Source of the DNA: Micromonospora sediminimaris
GTDB taxonomy: Bacteria > Actinomycetota > Actinomycetes > Mycobacteriales > Micromonosporaceae
Assembly: GCA_900112325.1 (NCBI GenBank)
Contig: FOLJ01000012.1
Coordinates: 179,038-243,037 of the forward strand
Direction of reading: 5' to 3'
Length of the DNA stretch: 64,000 nucleotides
Shown one piece after another: positions 43,484 to 51,861 of this stretch (positions within the stretch are counted from its first letter, which is position 1; each line of letters starts with the position of its first letter). The notes under the pieces are model-generated. The model saw only the letters and a list, made by a program, of their open reading frames with translations. It searched no databases and had not been told where the DNA came from. Position numbers and translations under genes: made by a program.

Positions 43484-43509
43484 GCCGGGCGATCTCCGCG
43501 CGGTCGACG

Positions 43510-43539
43510 GACCGCCGGTTGTCAGCACCGGCAGCGGTC
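43510..43539. terminator. weak hairpin between map and VOC gene
   Basis: GACCGC/GCGGTC arms (43510-43515 and 43534-43539) with a second inner CGGT/ACCG pairing and a 3-nt bulge. It lies between convergent genes that end at 43483 and 43558. Confidence 0.4.
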
Positions 43540-43557
43540 AATGCCGGGCCATGTGGG

Positions 43558-44268
43558 CTATCGGGGGGTCAGGACACCGAACTCGTTGCCGTCGGGGTCG
43601 GCCAGCATGACCGTGCCGTCCTCGCCGACCCCGATCCACGTGGCGCCGAGGGACACCAGCCGGTCGGCCTCCGACCGCTGGTCGCCGTCGGCGGGTGGCG
43701 CAAGTTCGAAGCGCTGCCGGCTCCTTCCCTGCTTCGGTGCCACAGGCGGACCGCCCCAGGCGACCTTCGTCCCACCGCGCGGTGACTGCACGGCGGTCTC
43801 CTGATCCTGATCCCACACGAGCGGCCAGTGCAGCGCCGCCTGCCAGAAGAGGCCGACCTCCCGGGTGCCGTCGCAGGCGATTTCACCGAGAAACCCGCAT
43901 CCGGCGAGGAACTTGTTGCCCGGCTCGATCACGCACAACGCGTTACCTTCGGGGTCGGCCAGGACGACGTGTCCTTCCTCCGGGCGTTGTCCCAGGTCCA
44001 GGTGGCCCGCACCGAGAGCGAGCGCCCTGGCCACCGTCTGCTGCTGGTCGTCCGGGCTGGCGCTGGTGAGGTGCAGGTGCAGGCGGTTCTCCCCCACCCG
44101 CTTCGCGCGGCTTGCCGCGAACCGGAGGCCGAGCTGCGTGTCCGTGCCGGGGAGAAACGCGCCGCCGGCGTCACGAACGACATCCCGGCCGAGCAGGCCG
44201 GCCCAGAACTGCGCCAACCGCAGCGGCGCGCTGGCATCGAAACACACCGCGACCAGCTGACACGTCAT
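43558..44268 (-). CDS. VOC superfamily protein with two glyoxalase-like domains
   Basis: A 236-aa protein with two related halves. Each has the VOC pattern: an N-terminal segment with FDASAPLRLAQFWAGLLG or REVGLFWQAALHWPL, a central beta part, and an end with VVLADPEGNALCVIEPG or VMLADPDGNEFGVLTPR. The DPEGN/DPDGN turns carry the usual metal Glu position. Such tandem VOC proteins act in antibiotic resistance or small-molecule conversion; the role here is unknown. The ATG at 44268 follows GGGGGA. Confidence 0.87.
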   Translation of the reverse strand: MTCQLVAVCFDASAPLRLAQFWAGLLGRDVVRDAGGAFLPGTDTQLGLRFAASRAKRVGENRLHLHLTSASPDDQQQTVARALALGAGHLDLGQRPEEGHVVLADPEGNALCVIEPGNKFLAGCGFLGEIACDGTREVGLFWQAALHWPLVWDQDQETAVQSPRGGTKVAWGGPPVAPKQGRSRQRFELAPPADGDQRSEADRLVSLGATWIGVGEDGTVMLADPDGNEFGVLTPR

Positions 44269-44408
44269 TGCATCCCCCGGATCGTCGGCTGACCATCATC
44301 GGCAGCGCCATTCACCGGGTGGAGCGTAGGGAGATTCGTCGCCGGGCACAGCCGAATATCCCGACGACGCCCGCGTGGTCTCCCCGAACGGCGTGTCGGC
44401 CGTGGAGG

Positions 44409-45182
44409 TCAGCAGCCGAGGCGCCTGGTGGACAGGGCGATGTCATCGATCCAGAGATCGAACTCGCCCGGCGTGGTGCCGCCCTGGTAGAGCTGCCAGC
44501 CGATCTTGACGGTGTTCACCGTCGGCAGGACGAACGGCACGTCGTTGCCACCGTGTTCGGTGGTGGAGGCGGTCAGCTCCGGGTTCGCCACCCCGTCGAT
44601 CCACACCGCGACCCGGTTGTCCGCCGGGTCAAGCTGCCACTCGAAGCACTGCCAGGTGTCCTCGACGACCGGGGCGGACTCGCGCCAGTTGGTCCAGTCG
44701 CCGGTCGGCCCGCCGTCGGCGCCCACCCCCCAGAAGATGCCGGGAACCGTGGGTGCGTACTGCCCGCCGATCGGACGGACGATCTCCGAGCTGCCGGTGC
44801 CGGTCGCCTCGACCAGGGTGAAGTGCGCCCAGTCCGGGCCGGTGGGGAAGGCATCGACGCGCAGCCGCATCCGACCGTAGAAGCGGTTTCCCGGCGCAGC
44901 GAAATCATCGACGCGAAGGAAGGCTCGTCCGTTGTCGACGGTGTGGATGTGCAACACCTGGTTGCCACGACGGGCACGTTCCACGGTGAGTGTGCCGTTG
45001 CGCGTGTCGATGCCCCAGTCCAGGGTGCTGGCGCCACCGCGCGGAAGTCGCTCGAAGTCCTCGCAGAAGAGCATCTGCCGGGTGCAGGAGCCTCGGTGGG
45101 CGGCGTCCGCGGCGTCGGACGGGACACTGCCGACCGTGACGCCGACCGTCAGGGCCGTCAACGCGGCAAGAAGGCTACGCAT
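44409..45182 (-). CDS. secreted Cip1-like protein (polysaccharide lyase-like fold)
   Basis: A 257-aa exported protein. A signal peptide (1-25, ending SDAADA) precedes one beta-rich domain. The C-terminal part, CFEWQLDPADNRVAVWIDG ... VKIGWQLYQG ... FDLWIDDIALSTRRLGC, matches by eye the core domain of Cip1, the cellulose-induced protein of Trichoderma reesei, which has a lyase-like jelly-roll fold. The N-terminal FCEDFERL matches the Cip1 start. There is no binding module. GGAGGAG precedes the ATG at 45182. A CebR-type box lies upstream (45234-45247), so induction by cellobiose is likely. Confidence 0.85.
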   Translation of the reverse strand: MRSLLAALTALTVGVTVGSVPSDAADAAHRGSCTRQMLFCEDFERLPRGGASTLDWGIDTRNGTLTVERARRGNQVLHIHTVDNGRAFLRVDDFAAPGNRFYGRMRLRVDAFPTGPDWAHFTLVEATGTGSSEIVRPIGGQYAPTVPGIFWGVGADGGPTGDWTNWRESAPVVEDTWQCFEWQLDPADNRVAVWIDGVANPELTASTTEHGGNDVPFVLPTVNTVKIGWQLYQGGTTPGEFDLWIDDIALSTRRLGC

Positions 45183-45233
45183 ATTCTCCTCCAGGAGCTG
45201 ATTTCCACCACGGCAAATTGGGGTGGCGAGGCT

Positions 45234-45247
45234 TGGGAGCGTTCCCA
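45234..45247. promoter_or_regulatory. CebR-type box upstream of the Cip1-like gene
   Basis: TGGGAGCGTTCCCA differs in one base from the known CebR operator TGGGAGCGCTCCCA, which controls cellulose-use genes in Streptomyces. It lies 51 nt upstream of the ATG at 45182, just downstream of an AT-rich TATATA stretch (45247-45253) that may be the -10 region. CebR itself is not encoded in this window. Confidence 0.75.
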
Positions 45248-45428
45248 TATATAGCAGATGTTGGATCTACTTGCCTGCGTTGTCCTACCCCTCGGCGGGG
45301 CGCATACTGAGCTCAACCTCGTCGTCTCGTTCGCCGTTCTGCCGCAACCGCGAACGCACGACGGGGTTTCTCCATCCGCACGGTGTTCGATACGGCGCAG
45401 CTGTGGACGTTGCAGAGGAGTACCAGCC

Positions 45429-45721
45429 ATGAGACCGATCGTCCTGGTGCACGGCTTCCGGGTGACGCCCCGCAGCTGGGAGCGGTGGATCAGCCACTAT
45501 GAGAGCAGGGCCACCAGGTGATGGCCCCCGCATACCCAGGATTCGAGGTCGAGGTCGGGGCGCTCAACGCCGACCCGACCCCGAACGCGGAGCATTACAC
45601 CTCCGACACCGTCACCGAACGCCGCGAGCACCCGGGGTACGCCCACCTGCCGCCGGCCCAGCAGGGGTGGGAGCGGATCGCGGACGAGGTGCTCGACTGG
45701 ACCGTGCGGCAGGCGGCATGA
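45429..45721 (+). pseudogene. decayed alpha/beta hydrolase (frameshift and large internal deletion)
   Basis: The first frame reads MRPIVLVHGFRVTPRSWERW and stops after 30 codons. After a one-base loss near 45508-45515 another frame continues as GHQVMAPAYPGFEVEVGALNADPTP. This is joined directly to NAEHYTSDTVTERREHPGYAHL, which belongs to the C-terminus of such hydrolases. The middle of the protein, including the nucleophile Ser and catalytic Asp, is missing. An intact relative would be about 280 aa. Its last codons overlap the start of the MBL gene (ATGA). Confidence 0.8.
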
Positions 45722-46509
45722 CCGACGTACGGATCACGCACATCGGCGGTCCGACCGTGCTGATCGAGGTCGACGGTTGGCAGCTGCTCACCGACCCGAC
45801 GTTCGACGCGCCCGGGCGGACCTACCAGTTCGGCTGGGGCACCGCCTCACGCAAGCTAGCCGGCCCCGCACTGGCCGCCGAGTCGCTCGGCGACCTCGAC
45901 GCGGTGTTGCTGACCCACGACCACCATGCCGACAACCTCGACGACGCCGGCCGGGGCCTGCTGCGGGCGGCGAGCCGGGTCGTCACCACGGTGGCCGGCG
46001 GCCGGCGACTCGGTGCCGGCGCCACCGGCCTGGCACCGTGGCAGCACACCACACTCACTGCACCCGGCCGCCCGACCATCGAGGTCATCGCGACCCCGTG
46101 CCGGCACGGCCCACCACTGAGCCGGCCGGTCGTCGGCGAGGTGACCGGGTTCGTGCTGCGCTGGCCCGGCCAGCGGCACGGTCCGCTCTGGATCACCGGC
46201 GACACCGTGCTCTACGACGGAGTCCGTCGGGTCGCCGACCGGTTCGCCATCGGCACCGTCGTACTGCACCTCGGAGCGGTGCGGTTCGGCCTCACCGGTC
46301 CGCTGCGCTACACGATGACCGCCGCCGAGGGCGCCGAACTGTGCGGTCTGCTCAAGGCCCACACCGTGCTACCGGTGCACTACGAGGGCTGGGGTCACTT
46401 CCGCGAGGGCCGACCGGCGATCGAGGCCGCCTTCGCCGCGGCTCCGTCCCCGGTCCGGGAGAGCCTGCGCTGGCTCACCCCCGGCACGGCCACTACCCTC
46501 ACGGTCTGA
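45718..46509 (+). CDS. MBL-fold metallo-hydrolase
   Basis: A 263-aa protein with the metallo-beta-lactamase fold. It has the N-terminal THIGGPTVLIEVDGWQLLTDPTF, the metal motif LLTHDHHADNLD, a later TPCRHGP, the Asp in WITGDTVLYDG, and the final His in VLPVHYEGWGH. The spread of ligands resembles UlaG/RomA-like lactonase or phosphodiesterase relatives. It begins at the stop of the decayed hydrolase, so the two were probably once co-transcribed. Confidence 0.88.
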   Translation: MTDVRITHIGGPTVLIEVDGWQLLTDPTFDAPGRTYQFGWGTASRKLAGPALAAESLGDLDAVLLTHDHHADNLDDAGRGLLRAASRVVTTVAGGRRLGAGATGLAPWQHTTLTAPGRPTIEVIATPCRHGPPLSRPVVGEVTGFVLRWPGQRHGPLWITGDTVLYDGVRRVADRFAIGTVVLHLGAVRFGLTGPLRYTMTAAEGAELCGLLKAHTVLPVHYEGWGHFREGRPAIEAAFAAAPSPVRESLRWLTPGTATTLTV

Positions 46510-46566
46510 GCGAGCGGGTGACCCGAGCGACGACAAGAGCCCGAACAACTGTCTCAGCGGCATATT

Positions 46567-46588
46567 CATGTCACAGCGACATGTCGCT
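46567..46588. promoter_or_regulatory. overlapping palindromes before the methyltransferase gene
   Basis: CATGTC-acagc-GACATG (46567-46572/46578-46583) overlaps the perfect 14-bp palindrome AGCGACATGTCGCT (46575-46588). The pair lies about 50 nt before the ATG at 46639, in an AT-richer patch. It may be an operator; alternatively it is a terminator of the MBL gene. Confidence 0.4.
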
Positions 46589-46638
46589 CAGCACCGACAA
46601 TCCATCCGGCCGCCCGGCTACGAGGAAAGACCACCATC

Positions 46639-47286
46639 ATGAACGGCCCCGCCCAGAGGAAGATCGCCGAGACGCCGACGGCGAGGCAGCGACGGGTGTG
46701 GGACAGGTCCGCACCCCGCTACGACAAGCAGATCGCGTTCTTCGAGCGGGTCCAGTTCGCCGGTGGCCGCGAATGGCTGGGTGCCCGCGCGCGTGGTCGG
46801 GTACTGGAGGTCGCCATCGGCACCGGCCGTAACCTGCCGCACTACCCCGTCGACACGACGGTGACGGGCGTCGAGCTGAGCCGGGCGATGCTGGACATAG
46901 CGCGGCGACGGGCCGCAGATCTCGGCCGCACCGTCGACCTGCGCGAGGGCGACGCGGAGGAGCTGCCCTTCGCTGCCGCCTCGTTCGACACCGTGGTCTG
47001 CGCCCTCTCACTCTGTAGCATTCCGCGGCCGGCGCGGGCGATCGACGAGATGAAGCGGGTCCTCGTACCCGGCGGCCGGCTGCTCCTGCTGGACCACATC
47101 GGTAGCACGTGGCCACCGATCTACGCCGCGCAGTGGCTCCTCGAACGGCTGACGATTCGCTCGGCCGGCGAGCACCTCACCCGCCGTCAGCTGCCACTCG
47201 TGCGGACGGCAGGGTTCACCATCGTCGAGGCCGAGCGGTCGAAGGCCGGCACCGTCGAACGCGTACACGCGGTCAAGCCCGCGTGA
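46639..47286 (+). CDS. class I SAM-dependent methyltransferase
   Basis: A 215-aa protein. Motif I is VLEVAIGTGRNLPHY, the acidic end of strand 2 is VTGVELSRAML, motif II-like is GDAEELPFAAASFDTVVCAL, and RVLVPGGRLLLLDHI follows. It is of the UbiE/phosphatidylethanolamine methyltransferase-like type that acts on lipids or small molecules. The substrate is unknown. It is monocistronic. Confidence 0.88.
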   Translation: MNGPAQRKIAETPTARQRRVWDRSAPRYDKQIAFFERVQFAGGREWLGARARGRVLEVAIGTGRNLPHYPVDTTVTGVELSRAMLDIARRRAADLGRTVDLREGDAEELPFAAASFDTVVCALSLCSIPRPARAIDEMKRVLVPGGRLLLLDHIGSTWPPIYAAQWLLERLTIRSAGEHLTRRQLPLVRTAGFTIVEAERSKAGTVERVHAVKPA

Positions 47287-47342
47287 GCAGCCGGCGTACG
47301 CCAGGAACCGAGCATCGTTCGCCTTAATATGAGTTAACTGGT

Positions 47343-47538
47343 ATAGAGCTTTCTCTATGGATTCCGGTTAGGTTGGCGGTGGCCCACCTGATCCGGCTGG
47401 CGTACCTCCGAGGCGCCCGGCAGCGGCACCGGCCAGGTCAACGGGCTGCGACACCCGCAGCATCGTCGCCCAAACCCCGAGGGCGGAGCGCGGCGGGACA
47501 ACCCCGCCCCGATCGCGGCGCACCCCCGATCCGCGCCG
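47343..47538 (+). promoter_or_regulatory. long structured leader of the S1 protease gene
   Basis: About 215 nt separate an AT-rich promoter-like patch (47325-47360, including the inverted repeat ATAGAG-cttt-CTCTAT at 47343-47358) from the ATG at 47561. The leader contains perfect small stems GGCGGG/CCCGCC (47492-47508) and CGGCGC/GCGCCG (47516-47538). It does not match a riboswitch class that I recognise. Confidence 0.35.
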
Positions 47539-47560
47539 CCGTTTCCACAGGAGGCAATAG

Positions 47561-49045
47561 ATGAGACGAGTTCTCACCCTCGCGGCAGCAGCGATCCTGC
47601 TGCCCGTCGGTGCCATCGCCGTCGCGGTAACCCCCGCCGCAGCGGCCCCACTGCCCACCCCGGACACCGCCAGCGCCGCCGTGGCGGCCGCATCGTCGGA
47701 GATGCTCGCCGCGATGCAGCGTGACCTCGATCTGACCCCCACCGAGGCGCGCACCCGGATCGCCCGGGACGACAAGGGAACCAGGACGGACGCCAGTCTG
47801 CGCCGGTCCCTGGGCTCGTCGTACGCCGGTGGCTGGATGACCGCCGACGGCCTGGTCGTCGCCGTCACCGGCAAGGCCGCAGCCAACCGGGTCAAGGCCG
47901 CTGGCGCGCAGGCGACGATCGTCGAGCGCAGCGGCGCCGAGTTGGACCGGATCAAGGCAACCCTGGACCGCCACGCCGCCAAGGCGCCGGCCGGCGCGGT
48001 ACCCGGCTGGTACGTCGACGTCACGACCAACACCGTCGTGGTCCTCGCCAACGGGAACACCGCAGCGGCCGCGAAGTTCGTCCGCACGAGCCGCGTCGAC
48101 GCCACCGCGGTCCGGGTGGTCAGCACCACCGAGGCTCCTCGGCTGCTCTACGACGTCCGGGGCGGCGACGCCTACTACATGGGCGGACGCTGCTCGGTCG
48201 GGTTCTCGGTGACCGGAGGCTTCGTCACCGCCGGACACTGTGGCCGCACCGGCACCGCCACCCAGGGCTACAACCAGGTGGCCCAGGGCACCTTCCGCGG
48301 CTCGTCGTTCCCGGGCAACGACTACGGCTGGGTCCAGACCAACTCGAACTGGACGCCGCAGCCGTGGGTCAACAACTACTCCGGCGGCAACGTGACGGTC
48401 GCCGGCTCCACCGAGGCCGCCGTCGGTGCGGCGGTCTGCCGCTCCGGCTCGACCACCGGCTGGCGGTGCGGCACCATCCAGGCCAAGAACCAGACCGTCA
48501 ACTACGCCGAGGGCTCGGTCAGCGGACTGACCCGCACGAACGCCTGCGCCGAGCCGGGCGACTCGGGCGGGTCGTGGCTGTCCGGCCAGCAGGCCCAGGG
48601 CGTGACCTCGGGTGGCTCCGGCAACTGCTCCTCCGGCGGGACCACCTACTTCCAGCCGGTCAACGAAATCCTCTCGGCGTACGGCCTGACGCTGCGCACC
48701 AGTGGCGGTGGTAACGAGCCGCCGCCGCCCACCGGGTGCAGCGGCTACGAGGCGACCTACACCGGCAGCATCTCCTCCGGCCAGAGTCGCTACCAGCCGA
48801 ACGGCAGCTACTACTACTCGTCCTCCTCGGGCACCCACCGCGGCTGCCTGGACGGGCCGACCGGGGTGGACTTCGACCTCTACCTGCAGAAGTGGAGCGG
48901 ATCGGCCTGGGTCGACGTGGCCGGCTCCTACAGCGCCGGGCCGGATGAGTCGCTGACCTACAACGGCACGGCGGGTTACTACCGCTTCGAGGTGCACGCG
49001 TACAGCGGCTCCGGCAGCTACTCGCTGGGCATCACCAACCCCTGA
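47561..49045 (+). CDS. secreted S1 serine protease (streptogrisin/alpha-lytic type) with C-terminal domain
   Basis: A 494-aa preproenzyme. The signal peptide covers about 1-29 and a propeptide about 30-193. The mature protease begins near LLYDVRGGDAYYMGGRCSVGFSV. The catalytic triad is His226 (TAGHC), Asp254 (GNDYGWV) and Ser335 (GDSGGSW); paired Cys residues match streptogrisins. After a short Pro linker (about 388-393) a C-terminal beta domain (395-494) with CSGYEATYTGSISSGQ and WVDVAGSYS looks like a PPC-type or binding domain. GGAGG lies 7 nt before the ATG. A strong terminator follows. Confidence 0.93.
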   Translation: MRRVLTLAAAAILLPVGAIAVAVTPAAAAPLPTPDTASAAVAAASSEMLAAMQRDLDLTPTEARTRIARDDKGTRTDASLRRSLGSSYAGGWMTADGLVVAVTGKAAANRVKAAGAQATIVERSGAELDRIKATLDRHAAKAPAGAVPGWYVDVTTNTVVVLANGNTAAAAKFVRTSRVDATAVRVVSTTEAPRLLYDVRGGDAYYMGGRCSVGFSVTGGFVTAGHCGRTGTATQGYNQVAQGTFRGSSFPGNDYGWVQTNSNWTPQPWVNNYSGGNVTVAGSTEAAVGAAVCRSGSTTGWRCGTIQAKNQTVNYAEGSVSGLTRTNACAEPGDSGGSWLSGQQAQGVTSGGSGNCSSGGTTYFQPVNEILSAYGLTLRTSGGGNEPPPPTGCSGYEATYTGSISSGQSRYQPNGSYYYSSSSGTHRGCLDGPTGVDFDLYLQKWSGSAWVDVAGSYSAGPDESLTYNGTAGYYRFEVHAYSGSGSYSLGITNP

Positions 49046-49057
49046 CCCTTCGACGGC

Positions 49058-49097
49058 CCGGTGGCGGGGTGCGGATCGGACCGCACCCCGCCACCGG
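49058..49097. terminator. strong bidirectional terminator after the protease gene
   Basis: A perfect 17-bp inverted repeat (49058-49074 and 49081-49097, 6-nt loop) lies between convergent genes ending at 49045 and 49135. It also marks the left edge of the NRPS cluster. Confidence 0.88.
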
Positions 49098-49134
49098 CGT
49101 TCGGCCGTCCCGGGTCGGGGCTGATGTCACCGGG

Positions 49135-50520
49135 TCACGCCACTCCCGCTGGCCGCTCGTCACGGCCGGAGAGGTCGCGCAACAGGTCCGCCGCGCGCCC
49201 TGCCCCGCCCGCCTTACGGCTCTGCTCACTCCAGTAGCAGCTGCGCTGCCGGAAGCCGTCCTCCGACAGCAGCCGACGCAGCTTGCCGGTGATCTCGTCC
49301 GGGTCCACCCGGGGCGGTTCGTCGAGGGCCAGCCCGACACCCGCGTCGACCGCCCGGGCGGCGACGTCGTAGCAGTCCAGCCAGAACGGGGTGATCAGCA
49401 TCGGCTGTCCGAAATGGATCCCCTCGTGGAAGCCGTTCGCACCGCCGTGGCAGACGAAGGCGCGTACCCGCGGGTGAGCGAGCACCGCAAGTTGGGACGG
49501 TACCCACTCCTCGACCCTGATGTTCGCCGGCAGCGGTCTGGTCAGCGCGCAACGTTGCTGGGGCGGCAGTTTCCACAGCACCTGGTGTTCCGGGCCGATC
49601 CGGCCGAGTGCTTCGGCGAACGCGTCGAGCTGGGCAGCGGAGAGACTGGCCAGGGTGCCCAGGCAGACGTACACCACGCTGGTCTGCTGGTCCAGCCAGT
49701 CGGTCAGTTCGTCGCAGGGTCGCTCGGGCGTCGTGGTTTCCTCAGGCACCATCGCGCCCAACAGGTGCAGATGGTCCGGTGCGGGGAAGGGGTACTCCAG
49801 CCCGAACACGGTGTAGCCGAAGACGGCGACCGCTGCGGCGGCGTACTCAGCGGGGTCACCGGAGGCGTTGGCCAGGCCGCGGGCCCGGCGCCGCCAGGTC
49901 GGCCCGGCCAGCGCGCGCAGCAGCGCCATGTGCAGCCGTGCGCGGAACAGCACATTGGTCAACCGCTGTGCCCCGGTCAGCCGGCGCGGAAGCCCCGAGG
50001 TCGGCGTCGGGTAGTCCCACGGCAGACGGCTCAGGTAGGCGGCGCTGATCGGATACGGCACGCTCAGCACGTAGGGCACGCCCGCAGCGGTCGCCGCGTC
50101 GAGTGCGCCGAGGTTCATCACGTCGATGACCATCAGCCGGGGGTCGACCCGCTCGATGTGGTCCAGGCTGCGCCGGTATACCTGTGCGGTGCCGTCGGCC
50201 GTACGTACCGCCCGGGCGAGAGCGGCCAGGCCGGCGGTGGTACGTCGTCCACCGGCCATCGCCGCGTACAGTTCGCCCTCGATCCGCACCGGCACGTCGG
50301 CGCCGGGCAGGTATCGCAGCGGGCTGCCGAGCGCAGCCGCCTCGACCCGGTGCCGGGCGTCTACGTCGACGCTGAACCACAGATCCGGTTCACCCCGTCG
50401 GGACATCTCGGCGGCGATGGTCAGCAACGGGTTGAGCTGTCCGGGGTGGGACGGGCTGGCGAACATGATCGGCCTGCGGGGCACGGCCCCGGCTGCTGCT
50501 GGCACCTCGGCTCCTGACAC
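49135..50520 (-). CDS. glycosyltransferase, GT1/MGT family
   Basis: A 461-aa GT-B type glycosyltransferase. The N-terminal half has IMFASPSHPGQLNPLLTIAAEM, the acceptor side. The C-terminal nucleotide-sugar motif reads ANIRVEEWVPSQLAVLAHPRVRAF, then VCHGGANGFHEGIHFGQPMLITPFWLDCYDVAARA, matching macrolide and UGT-type enzymes. It should move a sugar from an NDP- or UDP-sugar onto the NRPS product. It follows the P450 gene after 33 nt in the same direction. No sugar-biosynthesis genes are in the window, so a common sugar is likely. The start is GTG 50520. Confidence 0.92.
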   Translation of the reverse strand: MSGAEVPAAAGAVPRRPIMFASPSHPGQLNPLLTIAAEMSRRGEPDLWFSVDVDARHRVEAAALGSPLRYLPGADVPVRIEGELYAAMAGGRRTTAGLAALARAVRTADGTAQVYRRSLDHIERVDPRLMVIDVMNLGALDAATAAGVPYVLSVPYPISAAYLSRLPWDYPTPTSGLPRRLTGAQRLTNVLFRARLHMALLRALAGPTWRRRARGLANASGDPAEYAAAAVAVFGYTVFGLEYPFPAPDHLHLLGAMVPEETTTPERPCDELTDWLDQQTSVVYVCLGTLASLSAAQLDAFAEALGRIGPEHQVLWKLPPQQRCALTRPLPANIRVEEWVPSQLAVLAHPRVRAFVCHGGANGFHEGIHFGQPMLITPFWLDCYDVAARAVDAGVGLALDEPPRVDPDEITGKLRRLLSEDGFRQRSCYWSEQSRKAGGAGRAADLLRDLSGRDERPAGVA

Positions 50521-50553
50521 GTCGGTACTGGTACGTCGGCTTCGGGCTCGGCG

Positions 50554-51861
50554 TCATGGCCTGAGGCGTACCGGCAGGTGGTCGTAGCCACGGAGCACCC
50601 GGGTCGGCCGGCGTTGCGGTACTCCGTCCAGCGCCAGATCGGGGTACCGCTCGAACAGGCTGCGCAGTCCGATCTCGCCCTCGAGTCGGGCCAGGTTGGC
50701 GCCGAGACAGTAGTGTGCCCCGCTGGAGAAGGCGAGATGGTCGCGCGCGTTGCCCCGGGTCACGTCGAAGCGGTCCGGATCGGCGAAGACAGCCGGGTCC
50801 CGGTTGGCCCCGCCCAGCATCGGCACCACGACCTCGCCCCGGCGTAGCCGTACCCCGGCCACCTCGGTGTCGGTCCGGCAGTACCGGGCAGTCGTCTGCA
50901 CCGGGGAGTCATAACGCAGGATCTCCTCCACCGCGTTCGGCCACCGGTGCGGCTCGGCACGCAGCAGGGCGAGTTGCTCGGGGTGGGCCAGCAGCAGCGC
51001 CGTGCCGGTGCCGAGGAGATTTACGGTCGTCTCGAAGCCCGCAGCCATCAGCAGGCCGGCGAGCACGACCAGTTCCTCTTCGGTCAGCCGTTCACCGTCG
51101 CTGTCCAGGAGTACCAGTTGGCTCAGCAGGTCGTCGCCGGGGTCGGCGCGCAGGCGAGCGAAGTGTCCCCGCAGCCAGGCGTTGAGCTGCCGGATCCCCG
51201 CCTCGACACGGCGGAACTGACCGAGGGAGAGCCCCAGGTCCAACGCCGGCGACATGGCGGAACCCCAGTCCAGGAAGCGTTGGCGCAGTTGCGGTGGCAC
51301 GCCGAGGATCTCGGCGATCATGGTGACCGGCAGCAGACTGGCGTAGCGCGCAACCAGATCCACCGGCCCGCGGTGCGGGGCGGCCCGGCCCAGTTCGTCG
51401 AGCAGGTCGGCACAGTGCCGCTCGACCTGGGACCGCAGACCCTCGATCGCCCGGGCGGTGAAGACCTTGACGACGAGTCGACGGTAGCGGGTGTGCGCGG
51501 GAGGGTCGGTGACGAGCATCGACGGCGGATCGATAGGCCCGATCGGCATCCCCCGCCGGCTCAGCCGGCGCAGCGTCGCCAGCGGGCGGGGCGCCGGAAC
51601 CGTGTCCGGATGCACGCCGAACGCGTCGCGGCGGAGTACCTCGGTGACCACGTCGTGCCGCGTGGCACTCCACATGAGGCGGCCACGGACAAGGGCACCG
51701 GTCTGGCGGACCTGGCGATAGAACGGGTACGGGTTCTCGCGGATCACCGGGTCGAGAAAGAGCCGGGCCTGCGTGTCGCCCCGACGTGCGGCGGCGGCGA
51801 TGCCGAGCCGCAGCAGACCGTGCCGCACCGTCCACCGCAGGAGGGTTCCGGGCCCGGACAT
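50554..51861 (-). CDS. cytochrome P450
   Basis: A 435-aa bacterial class I P450. The I-helix motif is LLMAAGFETTVNLLG, the K-helix ExxR is in EEILRYDSPVQ, and the heme loop is FSSGAHYCLGANLAR with the ligand Cys385. ATG 51861 is chosen because GGGAG (51866-51870) lies 4 nt upstream, too close for the GTG at 51864. It heads the minus-strand arm of the cluster with the glycosyltransferase. It probably hydroxylates the peptide or its acyl chain, perhaps to make the position that is then glycosylated. No ferredoxin is nearby. Confidence 0.94.
   Translation of the reverse strand: MSGPGTLLRWTVRHGLLRLGIAAAARRGDTQARLFLDPVIRENPYPFYRQVRQTGALVRGRLMWSATRHDVVTEVLRRDAFGVHPDTVPAPRPLATLRRLSRRGMPIGPIDPPSMLVTDPPAHTRYRRLVVKVFTARAIEGLRSQVERHCADLLDELGRAAPHRGPVDLVARYASLLPVTMIAEILGVPPQLRQRFLDWGSAMSPALDLGLSLGQFRRVEAGIRQLNAWLRGHFARLRADPGDDLLSQLVLLDSDGERLTEEELVVLAGLLMAAGFETTVNLLGTGTALLLAHPEQLALLRAEPHRWPNAVEEILRYDSPVQTTARYCRTDTEVAGVRLRRGEVVVPMLGGANRDPAVFADPDRFDVTRGNARDHLAFSSGAHYCLGANLARLEGEIGLRSLFERYPDLALDGVPQRRPTRVLRGYDHLPVRLRP

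Noticed and set aside
47561..49045. S1 protease as part of the NRPS cluster
   Set aside because: A strong 17-bp terminator and the opposite direction separate it from the glycosyltransferase; secreted proteases of this type are usually independent.
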